NCBI GenBank assembly: GCA_965146665.1
Contig: CBCTHE010000008.1
Location: 101,636 to 165,635, forward strand
Direction: 5' to 3'
DNA: 64,000 bases
Source of the DNA: Ructibacterium sp965146665
Lineage (GTDB): Bacteria; Bacillota; Clostridia; Monoglobales; Monoglobaceae
Shown: positions 16,397 to 23,788 of the stretch, piece after piece
How the letters are laid out: every line of letters begins with the position of its first letter
Position numbering within the stretch: position 1 is the first letter of the stretch
The notes under the pieces: model-generated
What the model was told of the DNA's origin: nothing
Seen by the model: the letters and a program-made list of their open reading frames with translations, nothing else
The model's database searches: none
Translations under genes and position numbers: made by a program

Positions 16397-17050
16397 ATGG
16401 CACAGCCAAAAGTTAACTATCAGAAGCTGCTGGACCGGCTGATTCTCCAGCTTGAAAAGGGTAACGAGGTGCCGCGGCTGCTGCTGCACAGTTGCTGTGC
16501 GCCCTGCAGCAGTTATGTGCTGGAATACCTCAGCCAATACTTTGCGATTGCCGTCCTGTACTACAATCCCAATATTGCTCCCAGAGTGGAATATGAACAC
16601 AGGAAACAGGAACAGCTCCGGCTGATCCGGGAGGGAACTTGGCGGCATCCGGTCAAGGCGTTGGACTGCGCGTGGGAGCCCGAAGCGTTTTCGGCCATCG
16701 CCCTCGGACTGGAAACCCTGCCGGAGGGCGGACTTCGGTGTTTCCGGTGCTATGAGCTCCGGCTCCGTGCGGCCGCAGAGGCGGCCAGGCGCGGCGGGTA
16801 TGATTATTTTGGAACCACGCTCAGTATCAGCCCGCTGAAAAATGCGCAGAAGCTGAATGAGATCGGAGAACGGCTTGCAGAGGAATACGGTGTCAGGCAT
16901 CTTCCCGCAGACTTCAAAAAGCGGGAGGGCTATAAGCGTTCCATTGTGCTTTCCCGAAAATACGGCCTGTACCGTCAGGACTACTGCGGCTGTATTTTCT
17001 CCAAACGGGACCGCGAGCGGGAAAAGGCATGCGGCAATGGATCCGAATAA
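16397..17050 (+). CDS. queH: Epoxyqueuosine reductase QueH
   Basis: A 217-residue protein of the QueH (former DUF208) family, which performs the last step of queuosine synthesis in tRNA. Typical features are HSCCAPCSSYVLEYL near the N terminus, YYNPNIAPRVEYEHRKQEQ, RCFRCYELRL in the middle and DYCGCIFSKRDR near the end. These cysteines hold the iron-sulfur cluster and a second metal site in known family members. The ATG at 16397 is preferred over an upstream frame from 16346 inside the previous gene. A terminator follows at once. Confidence 0.93.
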   Translation: MAQPKVNYQKLLDRLILQLEKGNEVPRLLLHSCCAPCSSYVLEYLSQYFAIAVLYYNPNIAPRVEYEHRKQEQLRLIREGTWRHPVKALDCAWEPEAFSAIALGLETLPEGGLRCFRCYELRLRAAAEAARRGGYDYFGTTLSISPLKNAQKLNEIGERLAEEYGVRHLPADFKKREGYKRSIVLSRKYGLYRQDYCGCIFSKRDREREKACGNGSE

Positions 17051-17052
17051 GG

Positions 17053-17090
17053 AATGAGACCCCTGGCTTAGCTGAGCCAGGGGTTTCATT
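17053..17090 (+). terminator. Terminator after queH
   Basis: GACCCCTGGCT pairs with AGCCAGGGGTT around a short loop, then TTTCATT. The outer bases AATGA/TCATT extend the stem, so it could act on both strands. Confidence 0.8.
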
Positions 17091-17197
17091 CAGAGCGTGT
17101 CTAAAAAGCTGATGCGTAAACAATACGGTTTACTTTCCGGAGACAAGTTTGCGGAAAGCCCTAGACGCCTTTTTGATTCCGAACGGACAGGTTAGAT

Positions 17198-17345
17198 TGT
17201 AGGGGCGAAAAACGAATCGCCCGGACAAATCACGGGCTTTACTGAACATGAAATGTTGCCGCGTTCATGATACAGTCTATAATTTCCCCGAAATTTTTTC
17301 ATATGTGATACACTCCATGCGGGCGATTCGTTTTTCGCCCCTACA
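17198..17345. mobile_element. MITE with 26-bp perfect terminal inverted repeats
   Basis: The 148-bp segment begins TGTAGGGGCGAAAAACGAAT and ends with its exact reverse complement; about 26 bases match without error. It has no coding capacity. Short repeats starting TGTAGGGGCG are a familiar type of small non-autonomous element in gut Clostridia. No clear target-site duplication is seen. It lies in the intergenic region between queH and the convergent VIT/VWA gene. Confidence 0.8.
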
Positions 17346-17422
17346 CAGTATAGGATGTGGTGTATAGAAAAAACATGTACGCATAAAACCTTGATGCGAT
17401 GTATGCCATTCACTTTAGCCGC

Positions 17423-19471
17423 TCACAGGAAAAGACGAAGAACAAGCTGTGCGGCTGCTGTCACGTCGCCGTCCCGGGTGTTCAGCCGGGTGACAAGCAC
17501 AGAACACGGCGGGAGAGTTTGACGCAGTGCCGTACCATAATCCTGCAGGACCGCCGGGAGCCGGTCCCGGCGGCTGACCAGTCCGCCGAGAACGCTGTGG
17601 GCCCGCCGGCCGGCCAGAAAGTCCGCCGCATCGTCACAGACCCGGGCCAGACCGTGGGTGTCTCCCGCGCATAGTGAGAGGGCCAGCAGGGCGTATGCGG
17701 TCTGCTCTGCACATTCCGCCGGCAGGATGGCGTCCGGGGCGGTGATGGAACCGTCCCCCCGTATGCAGGAGAGGAGAACATCCATACAGACAGAAAGCAG
17801 ACGGCTGCGCGCTTCCGGGGTGAGGGAGAGCCGCCCGCTGTCCTCGCCAAAGATGGAGGACCGGTCCGCAAATTCGCCGAGCCCGGCTGAGATGCCGGAG
17901 CAAAGAGTGACCGGAAGCGCGGTTGAAACGCCATTTTCGCCGTTTACCGCCAGCATGGTCTCGCTGTTCAGGGCGCCGTACCGGAGGCCGGTTTCCGCAA
18001 GCTGACGTTTGATTGTCCGGATGGAGGCCGGAGAGGCCTTGCCAAGGAGTGCGGACAGCTGTTCTGTTCTGGCATACGCAAAGAGGAGCTCCGCAAAGGG
18101 GAGCTTGCGGAAAGCTGGGCCCGCAGACACAAAACAGGACTCCTGGCAGCTGCTGTCCTGCCAGACGGAAAAACAGCGCGGGGCCTGTCCGGTATACCGG
18201 AGGACCACATCCTGATAGCCGTCTTGTCCAAACGCCGCGCCGGGCATGGGGATGAGCTCCTGAACCGCGGTATCCTCCGGAACAATCCGGACCGGGGAGC
18301 CGGTGAGAAACAGCGGTTCCAGCAGCCGGGGCATCCGCTCCGCCGGCTTGTCCTCTGCATAGAAGTGTGCGTGCTGCCCAAGTCCGGCCGCGAGCCATTT
18401 GCGGGTAAAGTCTGTTTGCGCCATGTCTCCTGCGGTGAAAAGGTGAACCGGCACGGCACCGGTTCCGGCGCGGACCGCGGTGTCAGGCCGCGGCGGAACC
18501 CCGCCGGAGAACAGCAGGCATAGAGTGTCCGGAGCCAGAGTGTCCGGCAGGCGGCAAAGCAGTTCAGAGAGCTCACCCTGTCCTGCGGGCAGGTCCGCAA
18601 GCGCGGAGAAGATCCGGTCGCGGAGCGCGGGGCCTGCCGGCACAAATTTGCAAGGGAGCGCCTGCGATTCCGGCGCGGTGGACATAAGCCGCACCGGCAT
18701 GCCGTCCGGCAGGGCTTCCAGGGCACGGAACAGGAGTTCCTTGACCGCTCTGAGTTTGGCGGGCGGCTGGATACCGCTCAGATCCAGCAGGAGAAGAACC
18801 TGGCTTCGGGGACTGTTTTGGTAGCGTGTTCTGTCTGCTGTGCAGAGCCGGTAAAAGCCGATTCCTGTCCCCAGGTCCTCCTGCAGGAGACAGCAGGGGG
18901 CAACAGAGCGCGGCAAGTCCAGAACCAGGTCCTGTCCAGCCGCGGACTGGCAGGAAATCCAAGTGCTGTCGCCTTTTTGTTCCACCGTGACGGTATGGGT
19001 CGGAGAAACGGCGGCGGTGATGCTGGGCCATACGGAAAGATCAACTGCCGCAGGACAGCTGTTTGCGGAGAACGGACGGAGGGCGGGCAGATGCAGGCCG
19101 AGGGGAAGGTGCAGACGGCAGGCGTTCTCCCTGGGCAGCAGGCGGAGGGTGAAGTCAACCAGAAGCTCACAGCTTGTGCCCGGCAAAAGGCTTTCCCATT
19201 CCAGACAGTAAAGCTGTGGCTCCAGCTGCACCAGCCGGGCACCGGATACCTGCGTCAGGCCGCCGGAGCGAGGAACCACAGCGGCCCGCAGCAGCTTGCG
19301 GCCAGGAGCCAGAAGCTGGAAGCCGGAGATCATGCCCTCTGCCGGAAGGGGAAATAGATAACGCGGCGAAAGCGGCGCGGCTCCGGTGTTGACAAAGGTG
19401 TACTGCAGGGAAAGAAGCGCATGGGAAAGGCGGATTTCACCGGTGACTGTGATTTTCTGCAAAAGGTTCAT
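17423..19471 (-). CDS. VIT and von Willebrand factor A domain protein
   Basis: The likely start is the ATG at 19471 (MNLLQKITVTGEIRLSHALLS), which follows GGGAG; the frame upstream to 19606 has no good site. It gives 682 residues. Residues ~1-110 resemble the VIT domain of inter-alpha-trypsin inhibitor heavy chains (VTGEIRLSHALLSLQYTFVNTG, YLFPLPAEGMISGFQL). Residues ~245-420 resemble a VWA domain (QVLLLLDLSG in place of the MIDAS DxSxS). The C-terminal part is helical. No signal peptide is seen, so it may be cytosolic. The metal site looks incomplete, DLSGIQ lacking the second Ser. Role unknown. Confidence 0.75.
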   Translation of the reverse strand: MNLLQKITVTGEIRLSHALLSLQYTFVNTGAAPLSPRYLFPLPAEGMISGFQLLAPGRKLLRAAVVPRSGGLTQVSGARLVQLEPQLYCLEWESLLPGTSCELLVDFTLRLLPRENACRLHLPLGLHLPALRPFSANSCPAAVDLSVWPSITAAVSPTHTVTVEQKGDSTWISCQSAAGQDLVLDLPRSVAPCCLLQEDLGTGIGFYRLCTADRTRYQNSPRSQVLLLLDLSGIQPPAKLRAVKELLFRALEALPDGMPVRLMSTAPESQALPCKFVPAGPALRDRIFSALADLPAGQGELSELLCRLPDTLAPDTLCLLFSGGVPPRPDTAVRAGTGAVPVHLFTAGDMAQTDFTRKWLAAGLGQHAHFYAEDKPAERMPRLLEPLFLTGSPVRIVPEDTAVQELIPMPGAAFGQDGYQDVVLRYTGQAPRCFSVWQDSSCQESCFVSAGPAFRKLPFAELLFAYARTEQLSALLGKASPASIRTIKRQLAETGLRYGALNSETMLAVNGENGVSTALPVTLCSGISAGLGEFADRSSIFGEDSGRLSLTPEARSRLLSVCMDVLLSCIRGDGSITAPDAILPAECAEQTAYALLALSLCAGDTHGLARVCDDAADFLAGRRAHSVLGGLVSRRDRLPAVLQDYGTALRQTLPPCSVLVTRLNTRDGDVTAAAQLVLRLFL

Positions 19472-19722
19472 CTCAAGCTCCCTTCCGCCGCCCTGCGGCG
19501 GCATGACCCAAATTGAAAGCTCCAATCCGCGGGACATGGATTGCTTAGAGCTAGGAAAACGCGTATTACCGTTTGATGCGATAAGGTGGGGAAAACAGAC
19601 GGACAACGTGCCCAGCCTATACGAAACGGCATTTTTCAGATGTGGACGCTGAAAAAGAAAAGCCCGTTCCGCGGAAAGGGCCTGAAACCGCGGCCGCCGT
19701 CTCCTGCGGCAGCCGGTGCGTC

Positions 19723-20094
19723 CTATTTGGTGGGAATGATTTCAATCCAGTAGCCGTCCGGGTCTGCGATGAAGTAAATCCCCATGCCGGCGTTTTCATA
19801 ACAGATACAGCCCATCTCCTGATGCAGGGTATGAGCGGCGTCAAAATCATCCGCCCGGAGGGCGAGGTGGAATTCATTGTCGCCCAGGTCATAGCCGGAC
19901 TTTTCCCAGTCCCGGATCCAGGTGAGTTCCAGCGCGTGCTGGGTAATGCCGTCCCCCAGATATACGATGACAAAGCTCCCGTCATCAGGCGAGATGCGGC
20001 GTATCTCTTTGAGCCCCAGCGCCGCGTCATAAAACGTCAGTGAGGCGTCCAAATCCTTGACATTAAAATTATTGTGTGCAAAGCTGAATTTCAT
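19723..20094 (-). CDS. VOC-family protein (lactoylglutathione lyase-like)
   Basis: A 123-residue single-domain protein with the paired beta-alpha-beta-beta-beta pattern of glyoxalase/VOC enzymes: HNNFNVKDLDASLTFYDAALGLKE, NEFHLALRADDFDAAH, and the C-terminal GIYFIADPDGYWIEIIP. Likely metal ligands are the His near residue 7, His in FHLAL and Glu in WIEI. It may detoxify methylglyoxal, but the substrate cannot be read from sequence. It is followed downstream by the gap to the VIT/VWA gene and lies just after the sigK 3' part. Confidence 0.85.
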   Translation of the reverse strand: MKFSFAHNNFNVKDLDASLTFYDAALGLKEIRRISPDDGSFVIVYLGDGITQHALELTWIRDWEKSGYDLGDNEFHLALRADDFDAAHTLHQEMGCICYENAGMGIYFIADPDGYWIEIIPTK

Positions 20095-20208
20095 TGTTTA
20101 TCCTCCAAATGAGTAGAAGTTTCATGAACTGTTTCTATTGTAAACGATTTCCCCGCAATATGCAAGGGAATCTTTGGAAGAATTGTGGCGGCTTTTGTCA
20201 AAGCGGGC

Positions 20209-20583
20209 TCAATATACTTCCTTTTCGTCGCTGATGCCCTTTTTGAGCTTTGAGACGGCTTTCTTCTCAATGCGGGATACATAGGAGCGGGAGATATGGA
20301 GGGTTTTGGCGATCTCCCGCTGGGGGAGACATCGCCCGTCAATCAGGCCATAGCGCATGACGATCACCTCGCGTTCTCTTGGGTCGAGTTCCTTGCGGAT
20401 GTTGCGGTAGAGCTGTTTGACCTCCAAACTGGTGTTGATCTCATCAAAGATGTCCTCCTCGTCATTGCTCATGACGTCAATAAGCATAATTTGATTCCCC
20501 TCTTTGTCCGTTCCAATGGACTCGTTCAGAGACACATCGCCCTGTTCCTTTTTCTTTGCCCGCAGAAGCATGAGGATTTCATT
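20209..20583 (-). CDS. sigK: sigK 3' segment (sigma-K regions 2.4 end to 4), separated by skin-like element
   Basis: From the AAT codon at 20583 this frame reads NEILMLLRAKKK..., GTDKEGNQI, then DPREREVIVMRYGL and LPQREIAKTLHISRSYVSRIEKKAVSKL, the region 4 helix-turn-helix of SigK/SigE-type factors. It encodes 124 residues and has no start signal of its own; the internal ATG at 20571 lacks a ribosome site. The N-terminal half lies 15.66 kb away at 36244-36570 on the same strand. Joining at the shared AA (minus strand) restores a continuous 233-residue factor, close to the usual ~235-240. Sigma-K directs late mother-cell transcription during sporulation. Confidence 0.93.
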   Translation of the reverse strand, partial: NEILMLLRAKKKEQGDVSLNESIGTDKEGNQIMLIDVMSNDEEDIFDEINTSLEVKQLYRNIRKELDPREREVIVMRYGLIDGRCLPQREIAKTLHISRSYVSRIEKKAVSKLKKGISDEKEVY

Positions 20584-20607
20584 TGCTACCCCCTCTTAGC
20601 GGCTCTT
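20572..20607. other. Left junction of the sigK element (core TT plus P arm)
   Basis: On the plus strand the core TT is at 20582-20583. Fourteen bases inside the element lies the arm AGCGGCTCTT (20598-20607). The matching arm AAGAGCCGCT at 36218-36227 is also exactly 14 bases from TT at 36242-36243. Equal spacing at both ends is what a symmetric attP of a large serine recombinase gives after splitting. Confidence 0.8.
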
Positions 20608-22294
20608 CGTCGCCTTCAATTTGAGGGTACTCTATATTGTCTGAATTAGCGCCAAATAAATATACATGGGCATTTTTCCCATCCCATATTACTTTCTTCA
20701 CAAAGGTACGCAATGCCGCACGTTTTTCTTCGATATTCATTGTATCAAAGGAACCTGCAAAAGAACACAGCATATCCCGCAATACATCAAACTCTTTATC
20801 GGACAACTGGTGATTTTGCGTCAGGCATTTCAATTCTTCAATCCGATTTTCAATACCAAGTTTTTTCTGATGTAATTCTTCTATCTGCTGATTGACATAT
20901 TCATAGGTAGTTGTGCCGTCCGATTGTGCCAATGCTGTCACCAATGCCTTAATCTGTTTTTCGATATCTGCCAATTCTTTTTTGCAATTCTCAAGCTGAT
21001 TGTCATATTCCTGTCCGCTTTCGTTCATTTGCTTCTTTACCTTTTCCAACTGGCGGATAAAATCTGATGAATCATTTGACAATTTTTTAATATGCTCACA
21101 TACCAGAGCGTCTAAAATGTTACCATTTGGATTTTTACTGTCGCATAACTGCATTCTGCTTTTCTCTTTGGTCTGACAAAGATAGCTGTAAATCTGCTCT
21201 CCGTTCTTGTTGATACGTTTTGACAGCTTCGGACGCATATAGTCGCCGCATTTCCCACAAAACAGCAATCCCGATAACAACGCTACATTGCTGCGTGGTT
21301 TGCGGTAGGATTTAGATTTATTTTGTCCCAGCATTTTTTGAACCTTCACCCAATCTGTCCCGCTGATGATAGGCTTGTGTTTTCCAACTGCAACAATCCA
21401 TTCTTCCATATCGTTGATTTGATTTGCCCGTCCAATGCTTTGTGATGTTTTATTGTAAGCCATGATACCGCAAGTACCGTCAAATTCGGATTGTTCCGCA
21501 TAGATTTCAATGTCCGCTTGCTCAAAATACTCCCATGCGTCCGAATCCGCCGCCATATAAACGGGATTTAACAGGATAGATTTTATTGTGAATCTTGTAA
21601 ATTGTTTTCCGTTCTTTGTAGTGATATGGTTAACAAGCAGATAGGTTTCCGTTTTTGTGAGCGAGTTTGTTTCTAAAAACTTATTGAAAATCAAACGAAT
21701 TAATTCCGCTTCTTGTTCGATAATATCTAATTTATATAATGAACGTGTTTTCCCGTCCGTTGTGGTTTTTTCCACTTTCTCGCTCTTATAGCCTGTGGGC
21801 GTGTTTCCTCCGAGCCATCTGCCGGTTTTTGCTAATTCGTGCATATTGTCCCGAATACGCTCCGCAATGGTTTCCCGTTCTAACTGTGAGAACACAGAAA
21901 CCATCATCATCATGGCTCTGCCTGTTGGATTAGTGGTATCAAAATTATCACGAATAGAAATAAACTCCACATTTCGCTTGTCTAATTCGTCAATGAGCTT
22001 CGCAAAATCTCCTGTGTTACGGCTGATACGGTCTAACCGATAACAAATGATAGTGCGGATATTTCCCTCACGCACCTTTTTCATCATGTTTATAAACTGA
22101 GGTCTTTGCGTATTGCCTCCGGAAAAGCCTTCATCTTCAAATATATAAATATCGTCCTCGCCAATCTCTGGGAAATGAATTGCAATATACTGACGGCATA
22201 ATTCAATTTGGTTTTCGATACTTTCGCCTTTGCCTGTAAATTTGGATTTTCGGGAGTATATCGCCACACTCCTTTTCTCTTGATTACTTGCCAT
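20579..22294 (-). CDS. Large serine recombinase of the sigK element (SpoIVCA-type role)
   Basis: A 571-residue protein. The catalytic domain covers ~10-150 (AIYSRKSKFTGKGESIENQIE, nucleophile probably Ser in YSRKS; CYRLDRISRNTGDFAKLID; VFSQLERETIAERIRDNM). A recombinase domain follows with TIKSILLNPVYMAADSD, then a zinc ribbon (CGKCGDYMRPK...YLC...C) and a coiled coil at ~415-500. The last codons are AGC AAA TGA: the stop uses bases of the sigK side of the junction, so the gene changes its end on excision. It has a sigma-A-like promoter (22355-22383) with a palindrome over the start region. Excision of the element to rebuild sigK is the inferred role. Confidence 0.92.
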   Translation of the reverse strand: MASNQEKRSVAIYSRKSKFTGKGESIENQIELCRQYIAIHFPEIGEDDIYIFEDEGFSGGNTQRPQFINMMKKVREGNIRTIICYRLDRISRNTGDFAKLIDELDKRNVEFISIRDNFDTTNPTGRAMMMMVSVFSQLERETIAERIRDNMHELAKTGRWLGGNTPTGYKSEKVEKTTTDGKTRSLYKLDIIEQEAELIRLIFNKFLETNSLTKTETYLLVNHITTKNGKQFTRFTIKSILLNPVYMAADSDAWEYFEQADIEIYAEQSEFDGTCGIMAYNKTSQSIGRANQINDMEEWIVAVGKHKPIISGTDWVKVQKMLGQNKSKSYRKPRSNVALLSGLLFCGKCGDYMRPKLSKRINKNGEQIYSYLCQTKEKSRMQLCDSKNPNGNILDALVCEHIKKLSNDSSDFIRQLEKVKKQMNESGQEYDNQLENCKKELADIEKQIKALVTALAQSDGTTTYEYVNQQIEELHQKKLGIENRIEELKCLTQNHQLSDKEFDVLRDMLCSFAGSFDTMNIEEKRAALRTFVKKVIWDGKNAHVYLFGANSDNIEYPQIEGDEEPLRGGSK

Positions 22295-22330
22295 ATTGTT
22301 TCCTCCAAAATAAAATCACTATTTTTATAA

Positions 22331-22383
22331 CACTATCATAGTGGCTCTATTTATATTATAGCAAATAATCTCAGAAAAAGCAA
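22331..22383 (-). promoter_or_regulatory. Promoter and palindromic operator of the element recombinase
   Basis: On the minus strand TTGCTT (22383-22378), a 17-base spacer and TATAAT (22360-22355) form a good vegetative promoter. The perfect palindrome CACTATCATAGTG (22331-22343) lies over the expected transcription start, a typical operator position. A nearly identical promoter precedes mntA at 23134-23162. Confidence 0.7.
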
Positions 22384-22455
22384 AAACTTTTTTATGAATT
22401 CGCATAGAAAATGCCATGAGAACGGTTTGAATTCTCATGGCAAGTTATATTTTTG

Positions 22456-22803
22456 TTATTCGTATTCGGTTATAATGCCTTCGCAATATGCTTTCAGTTC
22501 TGGAATGTCATTTGTAACTGTTTCCCACAGTACCTCAATATCCAGTTCGCCATAGTTATGTGCGGCAATGTTCCGCATAGATTTAATATCCCGCCATGGC
22601 ATTTTGTGATACTGGGTTTTGAAATCGTCAGTCAGCTTTCCAACCAGTTCCCCAATTTGCAAAACACACATGGCAATCGCATTTTTCGCAATAAAGTCTG
22701 TTTCAAACTTTTGAAAATCTAAGTCCAGTTTTTCTACCGTCAATGCAATTTCATCTGCGTACTGTATCATCTTCTTTAAAATAATAATATCTCTATCGTT
22801 CAT
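22456..22803 (-). CDS. hepT: HepT-like HEPN ribonuclease toxin
   Basis: A 115-residue helical protein starting at the ATG at 22803, 11 bases inside the end of mntA. It carries the HEPN motif RNIAAHNY (R-x4-H-x-Y) at ~residues 76-83, as in HepT toxins that cleave RNA and are modified by AMP transfer from MntA. Length and gene order (mntA before hepT, overlapping) match the family. An upstream in-frame start at 22827 lies inside mntA and is less likely. Within the sigK element it may stabilise the element against loss. Confidence 0.88.
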   Translation of the reverse strand: MNDRDIIILKKMIQYADEIALTVEKLDLDFQKFETDFIAKNAIAMCVLQIGELVGKLTDDFKTQYHKMPWRDIKSMRNIAAHNYGELDIEVLWETVTNDIPELKAYCEGIITEYE

Positions 22804-23092
22804 ACAAAACCACCTCGTCCTTGACACTATCTTTTATCATGGACTTTTCCAATGCGTTATAGGTGAGAACATCAACGTGAGTTCCAAACCGTTCTTCTAA
22901 AGCATTGACAAAACCGCAAAGTGCAAAATAGCCTTTCAAATTTCCTTTTTTGATAATCAAATCAATATCGCTGGTTTCTTTTTGTTCTCCTTTCGCATAG
23001 GAACCAAACAAGGCAACCTTTTCTAAACCGTATTGTTTCGCTACAGGTACGGTAATACTTTTTATTTCATCTATTGTATAGGTTTGTGCCAT
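22793..23092 (-). CDS. mntA: MntA-like minimal nucleotidyltransferase antitoxin
   Basis: A 99-residue protein from the ATG at 23092 (MAQTYTIDEIKS), preceded by GTGGTGA. The nucleotidyltransferase signature GSYAKGEQKETSDIDL (G-S-x10-D-x-D) is intact, with a third acidic residue in HVDVLTYN. In known pairs MntA AMPylates a tyrosine of HepT and so blocks it. It overlaps hepT and is driven by the TTGCTT-17-TATAAT promoter just upstream. Confidence 0.88.
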   Translation of the reverse strand: MAQTYTIDEIKSITVPVAKQYGLEKVALFGSYAKGEQKETSDIDLIIKKGNLKGYFALCGFVNALEERFGTHVDVLTYNALEKSMIKDSVKDEVVLYER

Positions 23093-23133
23093 AACTATCA
23101 CCACATTTCCGATAAATATTCTTATCCATTTAT

Positions 23134-23162
23134 ATTATACCAAAGAATACTCAAAAAAGCAA
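23134..23162 (-). promoter_or_regulatory. Promoter of mntA-hepT
   Basis: On the minus strand TTGCTT (23162-23157), 17 bases, TATAAT (23139-23134). About 45 bases around it are nearly the same as the recombinase promoter region at 22350-22396, which looks like a duplication. Confidence 0.65.
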
Positions 23163-23239
23163 AACATTTTTATGTAAAGTAAAAAATAAAGACCGTCTAT
23201 ATGATTACATACACATAAACGGTCTGAAGTAAGGGAATT

Positions 23240-23461
23240 TTACAGTATCTGTTTTCTGATTTTTGCAATCTTACGGCGACAGGACTCTAATTCCACCGCA
23301 ATAACATCATTTTCTGAATCAGGCTGAAAAAACTGTCGGAGTGTTGCCAGTCCATCAGCAACCATAGCAAGATTAGCCGCTATGACTTCATCAGCAGACA
23401 TAGCCTTATTGGTTTCTGGTTTTTCAATTATTTTTATCATTTCAATCATCCTTTCCTGCAT
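23240..23461 (-). CDS. Small protein of unknown function in the sigK element
   Basis: The frame gives up to 73 residues; a start at the internal MIKIIEKP is also possible. It is helical and acidic with the ending ELESCRRKIAKIRKQIL. It follows the next small gene by two bases, so the two form a pair. I do not recognise either. Confidence 0.5.
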   Translation of the reverse strand: MQERMIEMIKIIEKPETNKAMSADEVIAANLAMVADGLATLRQFFQPDSENDVIAVELESCRRKIAKIRKQIL

Positions 23462-23463
23462 TT

Positions 23464-23709
23464 TTATTTTATATCATGACAACCTATTCCGTTTATCAAT
23501 CTACACTTCCTGCATTCTTCAATAACATTCAAACAATATTCTAAATCATTTGCAAAAATACAACCACCAGAAGCGTCAAGAAAAATATTTCTGACATTTG
23601 ATAAACACTCTGTAGCTGTTTGAAGATTGAGCAATATTTTCGCCCCCGTTGATTCCTTGCATTCAACAATCGGTATCATTTTATCATCTCCTTCCGTCCA
23701 TAACTTCAT
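23464..23709 (-). CDS. Small cysteine-containing protein of unknown function in the sigK element
   Basis: An 81-residue frame; a start at the internal MIPIVECKES is also possible and has the purine-rich GGAGATGATAAA ahead of it. The C-terminal half has several cysteines (GGCIFANDLEYCLNVIEECRKCRLINGIGC), which could bind metal or form disulfides, but the spacing is not a standard finger. Function unknown. Confidence 0.45.
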   Translation of the reverse strand: MKLWTEGDDKMIPIVECKESTGAKILLNLQTATECLSNVRNIFLDASGGCIFANDLEYCLNVIEECRKCRLINGIGCHDIK

Positions 23710-23788
23710 TTATTCAGGCAGGAATCATCTACATTTTTATAGAGATAATAAATGCCCTGCAACTTGGCAAGGCACCTATCGTCATTCT

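Noticed and set aside
20581..20584. CAAA shared by both junctions as the recombination core
   Set aside because: Joining there puts the two sigK halves out of frame (stop after CVDK), while the AA alignment keeps the frame and the arm symmetry.
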